Assembly: GCF_029024105.1 (NCBI RefSeq)
Contig: NZ_CP118963.1
Span: 2,914,001-2,978,000 of the forward strand
Direction: 5' to 3'
DNA length: 64,000 bases
From: Acinetobacter lwoffii
GTDB taxonomy: Bacteria > Pseudomonadota > Gammaproteobacteria > Pseudomonadales > Moraxellaceae
Positions 8,895 through 18,553 of the stretch are shown in pieces. The notes below the pieces were generated by a model, which was not told where the DNA came from, ran no database searches, and worked only from the letters and a program-made list of their open reading frames with translations. Within the stretch, counting starts at the first letter, position 1. Each line of letters starts with the position of its first letter. A program made the position numbers and the translations under genes.

Positions 8895-9335
8895 TTACCC
8901 GATAATAAACTTCATTAACCAGCCTAAAATATAGTCAAAACACCACAATAAGATGGATGCAATTACGACTACAACAAGAACTTGCCAAGATGTGGACATC
9001 GTCTCTTGCTTGGTAGGCCAGGTCACTCGACGCAACTCAATTCGTGCATCTTTTAGCAGACGAATAAAGCCTTTGCCTTGATGGGTGGCGTATAATAAAC
9101 CGAATGCTGCAACGATACAAGCCAAAATCACCCCAACGCGCACCCAAATATCATTCGCAGGTGCCCAGTACGCTGGTAAATATTGGTTTACCATCATTGC
9201 ACCAACCAATAAAATCAAGGCGATAACCCATAGAACCATGTCTAATGGAGAACCAGAACTTACATCTACTGCAGGATTATTTCTTTGAGGAATTGCCGCT
9301 TCGCCTAATGCGTCGCGTGATTTTTCATTCGACAT
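8895..9335 (-). CDS. secE: Preprotein translocase subunit SecE
   Basis: SecE is the clamp subunit of the SecYEG inner-membrane channel. It has 146 residues with three hydrophobic segments (about 30-50, 62-85 and 118-142), the three-helix form seen in gammaproteobacteria. The conserved cytoplasmic stretch before the last helix reads ARIELRRVTWPTKQETMSTS. It is followed closely by nusG and preceded by tRNA-Trp. Confidence 0.98.
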   Translation of the reverse strand: MSNEKSRDALGEAAIPQRNNPAVDVSSGSPLDMVLWVIALILLVGAMMVNQYLPAYWAPANDIWVRVGVILACIVAAFGLLYATHQGKGFIRLLKDARIELRRVTWPTKQETMSTSWQVLVVVVIASILLWCFDYILGWLMKFIIG

Positions 9336-9409
9336 TTTTGTACTCGTCGTAGGTTTCGCGACTTATTATATGACCAATTTTGCCGACATCAAGCGTCTTT
9401 TTAGAAACT

Positions 9410-9485
9410 TGGCAGGTCAGGAGGGACTCGAACCCCCAACATTCGGTTTTGGAGACCGACGCTCTACCAATTGAACTACTGACCT
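9410..9485 (-). tRNA. trpT: tRNA-Trp (anticodon CCA)
   Basis: A complete cloverleaf on the minus strand has acceptor AGGTCAG/CTGACCT, anticodon loop with CCA, T-loop GGTTCGAGTC, discriminator G and an encoded 3' CCA. It lies between tuf and secE, its usual place in this group. Confidence 0.97.
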
Positions 9486-9497
9486 GCAAAACAACAA

Positions 9498-9517
9498 GTT
9501 GGAGCCTAAGCTCCAAC
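9498..9517 (-). other. Hairpin between tuf and tRNA-Trp
   Basis: A perfect 8-bp stem GTTGGAGC/GCTCCAAC with a 4-base loop lies 20 bases after the tuf stop. On the minus strand it is followed by TTGTTGTTTT, a weak T-rich tract, so it may be a leaky terminator or a processing hairpin before the tRNA. Confidence 0.5.
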
Positions 9518-9537
9518 CTGCTTGTCTTATTCTATGA

Positions 9538-10728
9538 TTATGCAGTTACTTTAGCAACCACACCAGCACCAACTGTACGACCACCTTCACGGATCGCAAA
9601 ACGTAGACCTGGGTCCATTGCGATCGGGTGGATTAGCTCTACTGACATCTCAACGTTGTCACCAGGCATAACCATTTCCACGCCTTCTTTAAGCGCGATC
9701 GCACCAGTTACGTCCGTAGTACGGAAGTAGAACTGTGGACGGTAACCGTTAAGGAATGGAGTGTGACGACCACCTTCTTCTTTAGAAAGTACGTATACTT
9801 CCGCATCGAATTTAGTGTGTGGCTTGATCGCACCTGGTTTAGTCAATACTTGACCACGTTGTACGTCTTCACGCTTAGTACCACGAAGAAGAACGCCACA
9901 GTTCTCGCCCGCACGACCTTCGTCAAGAAGCTTACGGAACATTTCTACGCCGGTTACTGTAGTAGTTTGAGTATCACGGATACCAACGATTTCTACAGAC
10001 TCACCTACTTTAACGATACCAGTCTCTACACGGCCAGTTACTACTGTACCACGACCAGAGATTGAGAATACGTCTTCAATTGGCATAAGGAATGGAAGGT
10101 CAATTGCACGCTCTGGCTCTGGAATGTAAGAGTCAAGTGCTTCAACAAGCGCAACTACCGCTGGCTCGCCGTATTGGCTGTCATCACCGTTAAGCGCAAG
10201 AAGAGCAGAACCACGGATCACTGGAGTGTCATCACCCGGGAAGTCGTAAGTAGAAAGAAGTTCACGAACTTCCATTTCAACTAGCTCAAGAAGCTCTTCA
10301 TCGTCTACAAGGTCGCATTTGTTCAAGAATACAACGATGTAAGGTACACCTACCTGACGAGAAAGCAGGATGTGTTCACGAGTCTGTGGCATAGGACCAT
10401 CAGTCGCAGCACATACAAGGATCGCGCCATCCATCTGAGCAGCACCAGTAATCATGTTTTTAACATAATCGGCGTGGCCCGGGCAATCCACGTGAGCGTA
10501 GTGACGAGTTGGAGAATCGTATTCTACGTGTGAAGTATTAATTGTAATACCACGTGCTTTTTCTTCTGGTGCAGAGTCGATTGCAGCGTAGTCTTTCGCT
10601 TCGCCACCGAATTTCTTCGCACATACAGTTGCAATTGCAGCTGTTAAAGTTGTTTTACCATGGTCAACGTGACCAATTGTGCCCACGTTAACGTGTGGCT
10701 TATTACGTTCAAACTTAGCCTTAGCCAT
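9538..10728 (-). CDS. tuf: Elongation factor Tu
   Basis: EF-Tu is the GTPase that delivers aminoacyl-tRNA to the ribosomal A site. It has 396 residues: G domain with GHVDHGKT (P-loop), DCPGHADYVKNMI (G3) and NKCD (G4), then the two beta-barrel domains, ending GRTVGAGVVAKVTA. A GAGGA site precedes the ATG. It lies directly after tRNA-Thr(GGT), the tufB arrangement of E. coli. A second tuf copy near rpsG is usual but is outside this window. Confidence 0.99.
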   Translation of the reverse strand: MAKAKFERNKPHVNVGTIGHVDHGKTTLTAAIATVCAKKFGGEAKDYAAIDSAPEEKARGITINTSHVEYDSPTRHYAHVDCPGHADYVKNMITGAAQMDGAILVCAATDGPMPQTREHILLSRQVGVPYIVVFLNKCDLVDDEELLELVEMEVRELLSTYDFPGDDTPVIRGSALLALNGDDSQYGEPAVVALVEALDSYIPEPERAIDLPFLMPIEDVFSISGRGTVVTGRVETGIVKVGESVEIVGIRDTQTTTVTGVEMFRKLLDEGRAGENCGVLLRGTKREDVQRGQVLTKPGAIKPHTKFDAEVYVLSKEEGGRHTPFLNGYRPQFYFRTTDVTGAIALKEGVEMVMPGDNVEMSVELIHPIAMDPGLRFAIREGGRTVGAGVVAKVTA

Positions 10729-10879
10729 GTTAATCTTCCTCGTTTACGTCGAACACAATTCTGAGTAAAACCCAGCTCCGACATATCGTTTAAAAAAAAC
10801 CGAACACCAAATACTTGAAAAGCAGACTAAATAGCCTGCTTTTGGAATTTCTTTGCAACAAAGTTGCTAAACTGTAATC

Positions 10880-10954
<75 letters not shown>

Positions 10955-10971
10955 AAATATTAGTACTTCAA

Positions 10972-11047
10972 TGGAGCGGGAGACGAGGGTCGAACTCGCG
11001 ACATGTAGCTTGGAAGGCTACCGCTCTACCAACTGAGCTACTCCCGC
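10972..11047 (-). tRNA. glyT: tRNA-Gly (anticodon TCC)
   Basis: A minus-strand cloverleaf has acceptor GCGGGAG/CTCCCGC, anticodon TCC in the loop CTTCCAA, and an encoded CCA. It lies in the Thr-Tyr-Gly-Thr-tuf cluster. Confidence 0.97.
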
Positions 11048-11085
11048 ACGATGTTGGTACAAACCACTTATTGAAGTCTTAAAAT

Positions 11086-11169
11086 TGGTGGTGAGGGAAG
11101 GATTCGAACCTTCGAAACTTTCGTAGCGGAGTTACAGTCCGCCCCCTTTGACCGCTCGGGAACCTCACC
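11086..11169 (-). tRNA. tyrU: tRNA-Tyr (anticodon GTA)
   Basis: A class II tRNA on the minus strand has acceptor GGTGAGG/CCTCACC, anticodon GTA in ACTGTAA, a long variable arm, discriminator A and an encoded CCA. It lies in the same cluster. Confidence 0.97.
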
Positions 11170-11225
11170 ATTTTTTACACTTACATCAGTGCTGTTCTTT
11201 ACTTCACACTACCAAACCTCTAAGA

Positions 11226-11301
<76 letters not shown>

Positions 11302-11342
11302 GTTTCTTAGTGTTTCGTACGTTTCGTATCGGAACGGTGTGC

Positions 11343-11370
11343 AGTTTAGCAAAACTCAGAATCCTTGCAA
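11343..11370 (-). promoter_or_regulatory. Promoter of the tRNA-tuf operon
   Basis: On the minus strand TTGCAA (11365-11370), a 16-base spacer and TAAACT (11343-11348) fit a sigma-70 promoter about 40 bases upstream of tRNA-Thr(TGT). The bases after the -10 box (GCACACCG) are G/C-rich, like the discriminators of stringently controlled stable-RNA promoters. Confidence 0.55.
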
Positions 11371-11399
11371 GTGTTTTTTTCAAAAAAAACGTCAAAAAC

Positions 11400-12893
11400 T
11401 CATAAAATCAAACCATTTGATGATAATTCAACCGCTTTGATCACTGCGCGAGCTTTTATTTGGGTTTCATTCCACTCAGATTCAGGATTTGAGTCGGCAA
11501 CTAGCCCTGCTCCGGCCTGCACATAGACCTTATTTTCGCGAATGATACAGGTACGAATCGCAATCGACATGTCCATTTCGCCATGCCAGCCTAAATAACC
11601 AACAGCACCACCAAAAATTCCACGTTTTACCGGCTCAACTTCGTCAATAATTTCCATGGCACGGATTTTTGGCGCACCTGAAAGTGTACCAGCAGGGAAA
11701 GTTGCTTTAAAAACATCCAGAGCATCGACATCATCACGCACTTCACCCTGCACATTGGAGACAATATGCATCACATGCGAATAACGTTCGATCACCATTT
11801 GATCAGTCACCTGCACTTTGCCAATTTTTGCGATACGCCCTACATCATTACGTCCCAAGTCAATCAGCATGACATGTTCGGCAATTTCTTTTTCATCGGA
11901 TAATAGGTCTTCCTCAAGCGCCAGATCCTCTTCTTTGGTTTTACCGCGTGGGCGTGTTCCCGCAAGCGGTCGTACGGTAGCAATACCATTTTCCAGACGG
12001 GACAGAATTTCAGGAGAAGAGCCGACAATATGGAATGGCGTATTGTTTTCCAAGGTCTGCCCTTGCACAAGAAACAAATACGGTGATGGATTGAGATGAC
12101 GCAGCGCACGATACACTTGTAGCGGATCACCATCGAAATCAGAGACCATCCGGTGCCCCGGCACCACCTGCATTACATCACCGGCACGAATATACTCTTT
12201 GACCTTTTCGACCGAAGCAATGAAGTTGTCATGTCCGGTGAGGGACTCAAAATGTGGCGGCGTATGTTTTTCAGCTTTAAGGCTGATGGGCGTGGCCAGA
12301 ATATTTTCCAATTCATTTAATTGTTCATGTGCTTTTTCATAAGAACCCGGGGCAGTGGCATCCGCATGTACAATTAAGAACAAGGTATCTTTCAGGTTAT
12401 CAAAGACAATCACTGTTTTAGAGAGCATCATCCAGATATCTGGCAAGCCGACCGGATCCGCTTCCGGCACATTTTTTAATTTCGGTTCGATATAACGCAC
12501 CGCGTCATAACCAAAGTAACCGACTAATCCACCAGTAAAACTCGGTAGGTCCGGTAATTCTGCCTGGGTTGGCACCTTAAATTGCGCCTGAAAGTCGCGA
12601 ATATATTGAAATGGGTCCGCACAGTGCTGCTTTTCAATCGAATCATCTGCGTGCTGTACCGTCAACTCGCCTGCATTGCAGGAAAATACCGTGGATTCAC
12701 CTAGTCCAATAATCGAATAGCGTGCCCAGTTCTCACCACCTTCTACAGACTCGAATAAATAAGCCTGCTGATGCTGTTTAAGCCGAGCAAAAATAGAAAG
12801 TGGTGTATCGGTATCTGCCAGACGCTGACGATAAACAGGAATGAGGTTATAGCCTTGCGCAGCAAGTTGCTGGAATTGTGCTTGAGTGGTCAT
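11400..12893 (-). CDS. trpE: Anthranilate synthase component I
   Basis: TrpE converts chorismate to anthranilate, the first step of tryptophan synthesis, using ammonia passed on by TrpG. It has 497 residues: N-terminal Anth_synt_I_N domain (about 10-170), which holds the tryptophan-feedback site, and the chorismate-binding domain (about 225-490). That domain shows SPEILSRLENGIATVRPLAGTRPRG split over its usual motif, DLGRNDVGRIAKIG and AGAGLVADSNPESEWNET. It follows gph on the same strand by 108 bases, as in Pseudomonas (gph-trpE). No trp leader peptide was found in that gap. Confidence 0.98.
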   Translation of the reverse strand: MTTQAQFQQLAAQGYNLIPVYRQRLADTDTPLSIFARLKQHQQAYLFESVEGGENWARYSIIGLGESTVFSCNAGELTVQHADDSIEKQHCADPFQYIRDFQAQFKVPTQAELPDLPSFTGGLVGYFGYDAVRYIEPKLKNVPEADPVGLPDIWMMLSKTVIVFDNLKDTLFLIVHADATAPGSYEKAHEQLNELENILATPISLKAEKHTPPHFESLTGHDNFIASVEKVKEYIRAGDVMQVVPGHRMVSDFDGDPLQVYRALRHLNPSPYLFLVQGQTLENNTPFHIVGSSPEILSRLENGIATVRPLAGTRPRGKTKEEDLALEEDLLSDEKEIAEHVMLIDLGRNDVGRIAKIGKVQVTDQMVIERYSHVMHIVSNVQGEVRDDVDALDVFKATFPAGTLSGAPKIRAMEIIDEVEPVKRGIFGGAVGYLGWHGEMDMSIAIRTCIIRENKVYVQAGAGLVADSNPESEWNETQIKARAVIKAVELSSNGLIL

Positions 12894-13001
12894 GCGGTTT
12901 TTCTCTTTAAATTAGGGTTACTCAGTATGTAAATAGAATTGAACTGAGCGACGCCATCGAAAAACCTTACAACTATTCATTTTCTTTCCTTAGTACGCGT
13001 A

Positions 13002-13670
13002 TTAGGCAAGTAATTCTCTAAGATCATCCACAATCTGCTGTGGCTGACAATCTGCAATATTTTCACCATGATTATAGCCATAGCTGACTACAACACAATC
13101 AATCCCGGCGCGGCGCGCAGCTTCGACATCATTGGAAGAATCTCCAATAAGCAAAACCTGTTCTTTACTTACGCCATAATGTTCAACACAGTGCAGCAAC
13201 TGGCGTGGGTGCGGTTTACGTTCAGTAAAACGGTCACCACCAATGGTATCGGCAAAATAATGAGCCATATCCAAGGTATCTAAGATACTGCGGGCAGGAA
13301 GTTCAGGCTTATTGGTCACACAAATCAGGGTTTTACCTTGAGCTTTGGCCCAGTCCAGAAATTTCAGGATTCCCGGAAAAGGAACGGTATCAACACAGGG
13401 ATCGACATTATAAATATCCAGAAAAGTGTTTAAGAGCTCTTGATGCTGTACCGGTGTGACTTCACCGACCAGATGCTGGAGTACACTTTCACAGAATATC
13501 GACGTGCCCTTGCCTACCCAGGTCCGTACCTGTTCTTCGGTCACCAGAGGCAATTGCAGCACATTCAGGCTCATATTCATGGCGCGATACAGATCATGTG
13601 CTGAATCCACCAAGGTACCATCCAGATCGAATAAGATCAGTTCGCGCTTTTCTAATTGTGCAATAGACAT
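13002..13670 (-). CDS. gph: Phosphoglycolate phosphatase
   Basis: This HAD-superfamily hydrolase removes phosphate from 2-phosphoglycolate formed during repair of oxidised DNA ends. It has 222 residues: motif I FDLDGTLVDSAHD near 14-26, with nucleophile Asp and the acid two residues on; motif II in ICVTNKPE; motif III/IV in KPHPRQLLHCVEHYG and LLIGDSSNDVEAARRAG. The cap insertion lies between motifs I and II. The location before trpE supports Gph over other HAD phosphatases. Confidence 0.9.
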   Translation of the reverse strand: MSIAQLEKRELILFDLDGTLVDSAHDLYRAMNMSLNVLQLPLVTEEQVRTWVGKGTSIFCESVLQHLVGEVTPVQHQELLNTFLDIYNVDPCVDTVPFPGILKFLDWAKAQGKTLICVTNKPELPARSILDTLDMAHYFADTIGGDRFTERKPHPRQLLHCVEHYGVSKEQVLLIGDSSNDVEAARRAGIDCVVVSYGYNHGENIADCQPQQIVDDLRELLA

Positions 13671-13700
13671 CCCGACCCTCTTTTATAATATTCGCAGCCA

Positions 13701-13728
13701 CAAAAAAGGCATGCGCTATGCATGCCTT
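13701..13728 (-). terminator. Terminator after the FHA gene
   Basis: On the minus strand the perfect stem AAGGCATGC/GCATGCCTT (13720-13728 with 13706-13714) is followed by a T-run. It ends the gspNCD-FHA unit before gph. Confidence 0.8.
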
Positions 13729-13748
13729 GATTGTAACCAATCATCAGC

Positions 13749-14408
13749 TTATTTGAACAACAACCAAGCCATAATTGCCAAAATAATCAGCACAATCACT
13801 GAAATCAAACCTACAGATACATTTTTCTGGGTTTCTTTTTCCTGTTCTACACGTGATACAGGCTGCTCAACCGGAATTGGGGTAGGCTCTGGTTTTACCG
13901 CATTAATGTCCACGCCTTCCGGAATAGGTGCCGGTTTTGGAATACCGACATTGGTTGGCATGCCATCACGGGTTAATTGTACCGTAGCATCACGATGTTT
14001 CAGTTCCGGCATTCCCTGATCATTCATTTGCTGTGCAGGTGTAGGCTCAGCGACTTCGACCTGTTCCACGACTTTTTCTGCCGTTGCTTCAATTTCTGCT
14101 GGAACCTCTACTGTAGCCGCAGGCGCCATTACTGAAAATTTCAAGCTGGCAAACTGAACAATGTCATCCTGCTTTAATAAGGTTTCTTGCGCAATCTGCA
14201 CATCATTGACGAAAGTGCCATTCGATGAACCCAAATCCTGCACCCAGAGCGCATCATCCTTTAGTAAAAATGCCGCATGTTTACGGGAGATTTCCGCAGC
14301 CTGTAACACGATATCTGCCGCCTGATGACGCCCCACCAGCATGTCACGGTCAATGCTAATTTCCTGTCCTGTTAAGTCGCCTGTAATCGCGTGTATTTTC
14401 CAAGTCAT
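13749..14408 (-). CDS. FHA-domain protein with a C-terminal membrane anchor
   Basis: This is a phosphothreonine-recognition protein of unknown partner. The start chosen is MTWKIHAITGDLTGQ at 14408 because an AGAGAAG site precedes it; the open frame runs 17 codons further. It has 219 residues. The FHA domain is at about 1-95, with GR..ADIVL, ISRKHA and SSNGTFVND, the residues that contact the phosphopeptide. A proline-rich linker (about 100-190) follows, then one transmembrane helix (about 198-218) ending in LLFK. The orientation is therefore a cytoplasmic FHA domain with a tail anchor. It is downstream of gspD and may assist secretion or envelope signalling; that is inferred from position only. 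Confidence 0.85.
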   Translation of the reverse strand: MTWKIHAITGDLTGQEISIDRDMLVGRHQAADIVLQAAEISRKHAAFLLKDDALWVQDLGSSNGTFVNDVQIAQETLLKQDDIVQFASLKFSVMAPAATVEVPAEIEATAEKVVEQVEVAEPTPAQQMNDQGMPELKHRDATVQLTRDGMPTNVGIPKPAPIPEGVDINAVKPEPTPIPVEQPVSRVEQEKETQKNVSVGLISVIVLIILAIMAWLLFK

Positions 14409-14470
14409 GAAAGTTACTTCTCTGTTCTCTTTGACATTATCATAACATGCTGTCTGCAAATGCGAATGAC

Positions 14471-16735
14471 TTAGCTTTTGGGTCTAAGTGTGGTTGTTGT
14501 AACGGTATTTTTACTTTTTTCTACCTGTTGGACGGGTTCTACCACTTGTCGCTGAATCACTGGTTCTATCGCTACCGGCGTAACAACTACATTGGCTGGC
14601 TGCGCCTGAACGGGTGCGGTCGGCACAGTTTGATAAGTCGAGTTTTGCAATGGTGTTCTGGATACCGGAATTCGCTGTTGATACACATCTTCAACACTTT
14701 CTGGCAGCTTGGCAAAGTTCCCGTCCGAATCGAGTGCGAGTTGCAGACTATATAGCTGACTATAGCGTTGTTGGGTCAGTTTACGCACTGCATTTTTATC
14801 GCCTACAATGGTTGGATGGATAAAAATCAGCAGGTTACGCTTCTGATTGGATTTACCTTCAGAACGGAATAAACGTCCCAAGCCTGGAATCGCACCCAGA
14901 CCCGGCACTGCTTGGCGTCCATAACTGGTGTTATCCGAAATCAGACCACCAAGCACAATGGTTTGTCCATGTTCGGCCAGAATTGAGGTTTTGATCGCTC
15001 GCTTGCTGGTAACCAGATCCTGCGCCTGCCCTTTACTGGCTTTGACATCAGAAACTTCCTGTTCCACTTCCAGGCGTACGGTACCATCTTCGCCAATATG
15101 TGGAACCACCTTTAAAGTGACCCCGACATCCTTACGTTCAATGGTGGTATAGGGATTAGCAACTCCAGCAGCGCCTGTAGACACTGAGCCTGTCACAAAG
15201 GGTACGTTTTCACCCACCACAATATAGGCTTCTTCATTGTCCATGGTCACAATCGACGGCGTAGACAACAGGTTGGATTTAGTGGTTTCTTTGAGTGCCT
15301 GAATCATCGCACCATACAGACGACGGGAACCATCACTCCCTTCACGATAATCACCGAGTACCAGTGAACTGCCCGCGCCCACGGCACTTGCAGCACCTGC
15401 ACCACCACCGGTGAGATAACCGGCCGCAATATTTTTCAGACTAGTCCCAAAATTATCGAAGTTCACCAGCCCAATCCCACTGCTGATATCACCCAAGGCC
15501 CATTGCACACCGAGTTGATCCGCATCGGTTCCTTCCACTTCAATAATCGCGGCTTCGATCAGCACCTGTTGACGACGGATATCCAGCTGGTCAATTGCTG
15601 ATTCAATTTCTCGCATTAGTTGTGGATCCGCTTTCACCACCAGAGAATTTTGCGTGGTATCGGCAATAATACTGACGCCATTACCATTAAAACTGGTAAT
15701 TCCGCCCTGCTCATTATTCATGCCGGTATTCAGCTGAATGCCTGAAGAGGTGTTGCTACTCGAACCCGTACTGGTATTGTTGTTATTTAAATTGCTGCTG
15801 GAACTGAGTGAAGACGAGATCGAGGTTGTGCTACCTGAATTTGAATTACTACTGTTCACTGCCTGCCCGCTCACCAGCCCCTGCAAGATTTCCGCAAGAT
15901 TTTTGGCACTGGCATATTTCAGACGAAAAACTTTTAAACCGCCCAAACGATCCGCAGCCGGCACATCCAGAGTTTCGATCACTTGACGCACCCGTTTGCG
16001 CGTCGTGGGATCACCTTTGATGATGATCCGGTTGGTACGAGTATCTGCAATCACCCGTACCCGTGAACCGCGGACATCTTTAGCTCCACCGGTGGCAGTC
16101 ATGGACTCGATCAGTCCAATCATTTCCTCAGCCTGACTGGATTGTAAGCTTACCGCCTCAATGTCATTTTGACCGGTGCCATCCAGATTGCGAATGATGG
16201 TTTCCAGCTGGTAAATATTGCTGGCGCGATCCGACACAATTAAGGCATTCGTCCCGGGCACCGCCGCCAGATGGGCAAACTGCGGCATTAAAGGACGTAA
16301 TGCAGGAATTAGATCATTCGGATTAGTATTTTCCAGCCACAACACCCGGGTCACAATCTGGTCACCACTGGCACGACTTCTGGCATCATAGGGAATGCCT
16401 AAGCTTTTGACATTACTGTCCGGAACCAGCTTGATGGTATTCCCCGAAGGAATTGCCACCACACCATTCACATTTAGCACGCCTAAAAACAGGTCATAGA
16501 CTTCATTTTTATTCAGGGCTTTATTGGAAATGACTGTTACGTTGCCACGTACCCGCGGATCGACTGCAAAGTTTTTGCCGGTAATATCGGCCACTTCATT
16601 AATGAATGCAGTTAAGTCAGCATCTCGAAGGTTAATTTTCCAGGTTTGTGCATAACTCGCCGTACTGACCATGGCCATTAACGGTGCGGCCACACAGAAT
16701 GCCCATGCTGATCGATTATTATTAAATAAAGCCAT
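14471..16735 (-). CDS. gspD: Type II secretion system secretin GspD
   Basis: GspD forms the outer-membrane secretin ring through which folded lipases and other exoproteins leave the cell. It has 754 residues: signal peptide (1-29, ending STASYAQ), N0 domain, N1-N3 ring domains (about 95-400) and the secretin barrel domain (about 440-690), with VPGLGAIPGLGRLFRSEGK and NLLIFIHPTIV motifs. N3 carries a low-complexity Ser/Asn/Gly loop around 305-340. The C-terminal about 60 residues after the barrel are Gln/Pro/Val rich, the likely pilotin-binding or S-domain region. It lies 38 bases after gspC. The remaining gsp genes are not in the window. Confidence 0.97.
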   Translation of the reverse strand: MALFNNNRSAWAFCVAAPLMAMVSTASYAQTWKINLRDADLTAFINEVADITGKNFAVDPRVRGNVTVISNKALNKNEVYDLFLGVLNVNGVVAIPSGNTIKLVPDSNVKSLGIPYDARSRASGDQIVTRVLWLENTNPNDLIPALRPLMPQFAHLAAVPGTNALIVSDRASNIYQLETIIRNLDGTGQNDIEAVSLQSSQAEEMIGLIESMTATGGAKDVRGSRVRVIADTRTNRIIIKGDPTTRKRVRQVIETLDVPAADRLGGLKVFRLKYASAKNLAEILQGLVSGQAVNSSNSNSGSTTSISSSLSSSSNLNNNNTSTGSSSNTSSGIQLNTGMNNEQGGITSFNGNGVSIIADTTQNSLVVKADPQLMREIESAIDQLDIRRQQVLIEAAIIEVEGTDADQLGVQWALGDISSGIGLVNFDNFGTSLKNIAAGYLTGGGAGAASAVGAGSSLVLGDYREGSDGSRRLYGAMIQALKETTKSNLLSTPSIVTMDNEEAYIVVGENVPFVTGSVSTGAAGVANPYTTIERKDVGVTLKVVPHIGEDGTVRLEVEQEVSDVKASKGQAQDLVTSKRAIKTSILAEHGQTIVLGGLISDNTSYGRQAVPGLGAIPGLGRLFRSEGKSNQKRNLLIFIHPTIVGDKNAVRKLTQQRYSQLYSLQLALDSDGNFAKLPESVEDVYQQRIPVSRTPLQNSTYQTVPTAPVQAQPANVVVTPVAIEPVIQRQVVEPVQQVEKSKNTVTTTTLRPKS

Positions 16736-16773
16736 AAACTTTCGTGTTTCCTAACCCTATGCGTGATGACACA

Positions 16774-17628
16774 TCACTTCAAATCTTGTTGTATGGTCAT
16801 CACCTGATCACCACGTTTTATTTCGAGTTTGACCTGACCTTCACGCCGGGCCTGTTCCAGTAATTGTGCTTCGGTCTGTCCCTGGCTCAGCGTCTGGCCA
16901 TTTAAAGACAAAATCCGGTCGCCTGGTCTTAAACCCAGGCGATTACGCAATGCAGCCGGCGTCCGTGAAGTTACTTCATAACTACCATCTGCTGCACTAA
17001 CCCCCATATTCTGTAAATACTGGTCCTTGTTTTCCTGCATCTGCTGGATGGCCCGACCAATTTCATTCTGTGGCGAAGGCTGCTCAGGCATACCACTATT
17101 AGAAGGCATAGCAGGCATTGAACTTGAAGATGCTGATGTTTCCGGCACAATCGGCTGATTCAAGCCATTTTCCAGACCTTTGAATAAGATTTCTTGAGTA
17201 GCACCTGTGGATCGACGCAAAATAACCCGATCCCAATGCACTTCAGCCAACTCAAAACCGCTATTGGCCAGCATTTCCCCGACACGGTAACGATCGACCT
17301 GATCATTAATTTTCAGTACCGCAGAAGAGTTATAACTTGGACTGGCAACCACCACCCCTTGTAAAATGATATTGGTAGTTTCAATAGCACCCACAGACTG
17401 CCCAACTTCCTGAAACAGTGAAAATGCACCGATATTCGGAATTTGTGCCTGTTGCGAACCCAGTTCTACCCGATCCAGCTGCATGGCTTGGGGTGGAGCT
17501 ATCAGCAACCAGAAAAAAGCCGCCAGCTTCCAGCATAGATACAGAATGAGCAGTAACAAAACCACAGGTGCAGCACGATCGATCTGTTTCAGTTCAATAT
17601 TTTTTAAATCATTCAGAGAAACTGCCAT
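16774..17628 (-). CDS. gspC: Type II secretion system inner-membrane protein GspC
   Basis: GspC links the inner-membrane platform to the secretin. It has 284 residues: cytoplasmic N-terminus, one transmembrane helix (about 19-41), periplasmic homology region (about 65-150, LFQEVGQSVGAIETTN, then SSAVLKINDQ and YRVGEML), a Ser/Met/Pro linker, and a C-terminal PDZ domain (about 205-284, LRNRLGLRPGDRILSLNGQTL). The ATG overlaps the gspN stop by one base (TGATG), showing tight coupling. Confidence 0.95.
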   Translation of the reverse strand: MAVSLNDLKNIELKQIDRAAPVVLLLLILYLCWKLAAFFWLLIAPPQAMQLDRVELGSQQAQIPNIGAFSLFQEVGQSVGAIETTNIILQGVVVASPSYNSSAVLKINDQVDRYRVGEMLANSGFELAEVHWDRVILRRSTGATQEILFKGLENGLNQPIVPETSASSSSMPAMPSNSGMPEQPSPQNEIGRAIQQMQENKDQYLQNMGVSAADGSYEVTSRTPAALRNRLGLRPGDRILSLNGQTLSQGQTEAQLLEQARREGQVKLEIKRGDQVMTIQQDLK

Positions 17629-18371
17629 CAGTTCAAGCCTCCCATTAAGGGTTGGCGGGTACTGATCACATAGGTATCTAATCCGGCTTTACCTTCATAA
17701 GAAGGCGCATTCATTAAAAAGCGCTGGGTGAGCTGGATATCCAGCATCAGACTCGGATCAAGCTTGATATTCAGCATACGTTGATCGCGACTATCCCGAA
17801 CATCAAGTAACAGCTGTCCGCTTTCATCTGCGAGTTTTCCAGTCATGGCGGGTACATTCATGCGTTCCTGACGCTGAGCAAAGGTATAAACCAGCTCACC
17901 ACCCGCCCATTGCATTTGTCCGGCCACCTGACTGAAGCCCTGTTCTTTTTTATATTTAAAATCCAGATCTTTAAACTGAATCGCAGTACTCGGCCATTGC
18001 CAGTCTGCAAGTTTTTTTAGAGTTTCAGGCGCGACCTGCCCTTCAAGATTTTTGACAATTAAAGATTTATTCAGACCATAGGCCATAATTCCGGACAACT
18101 GGGTATTGCCACTATGCAAATCCACATGTGCTCCAACTCGCAGCAACAGCAAATCCAGCGGCCGTACTTTCCAGTTCAGACTGCCCCGAAGATTGCCTTT
18201 TTTCCAGTCCGCACTTCCCTGCCAGATATTTCCGTTTACATTATGCAAAGTCTGGTTATTTTTATAAAATTTTGAAATTAACCAGGCTGCTGGCACTTGT
18301 AATACGACAAAAATAAAAAATGCAACAAGAGCAAGGATCAACCATCTTAAAGTTTTCGGTTTACTGCTCAT
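17628..18371 (-). CDS. gspN: Type II secretion system protein GspN
   Basis: GspN is an accessory inner-membrane protein of some type II systems. It has 247 residues from the ATG at 18371 (MSSKPKTLRWL); TTG or GTG starts up to five codons earlier are also possible, and the ribosome site is unclear. One N-terminal transmembrane helix (about 10-32) is followed by a periplasmic beta-rich domain (GNIWQGSADWKKGNLRGSLN, typical of the T2SSN family). It begins the gspN-gspC-gspD operon, overlapping gspC by one base. Confidence 0.88.
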   Translation of the reverse strand: MSSKPKTLRWLILALVAFFIFVVLQVPAAWLISKFYKNNQTLHNVNGNIWQGSADWKKGNLRGSLNWKVRPLDLLLLRVGAHVDLHSGNTQLSGIMAYGLNKSLIVKNLEGQVAPETLKKLADWQWPSTAIQFKDLDFKYKKEQGFSQVAGQMQWAGGELVYTFAQRQERMNVPAMTGKLADESGQLLLDVRDSRDQRMLNIKLDPSLMLDIQLTQRFLMNAPSYEGKAGLDTYVISTRQPLMGGLN

Positions 18372-18472
18372 CCCCACCACGACCAATCGCTCAAGTCCAA
18401 ATCCCCATTTATAATTTTCCCCTTATACCCACACATTATGCACACTTTTCTGCCAACGCCAATTCATAGATA

Positions 18473-18501
18473 TAAAAAAACCAAGCAGGTATGCTTGGTT
18501 T
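18473..18501 (-). terminator. Terminator after hns
   Basis: On the minus strand AAACCAAGCA/TGCTTGGTTT (18492-18501 with 18478-18487) with a 4-base loop is followed by a T-run. It lies between hns and gspN. Confidence 0.8.
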
Positions 18502-18553
18502 AATGATCATAGACTGTCTGTATGACAGCCTAATGACTAGATCAAATGGCAGC

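Noticed and set aside
9325..9516. Open frame across tRNA-Trp
   Set aside because: It overlaps a complete tRNA gene; a chance frame.
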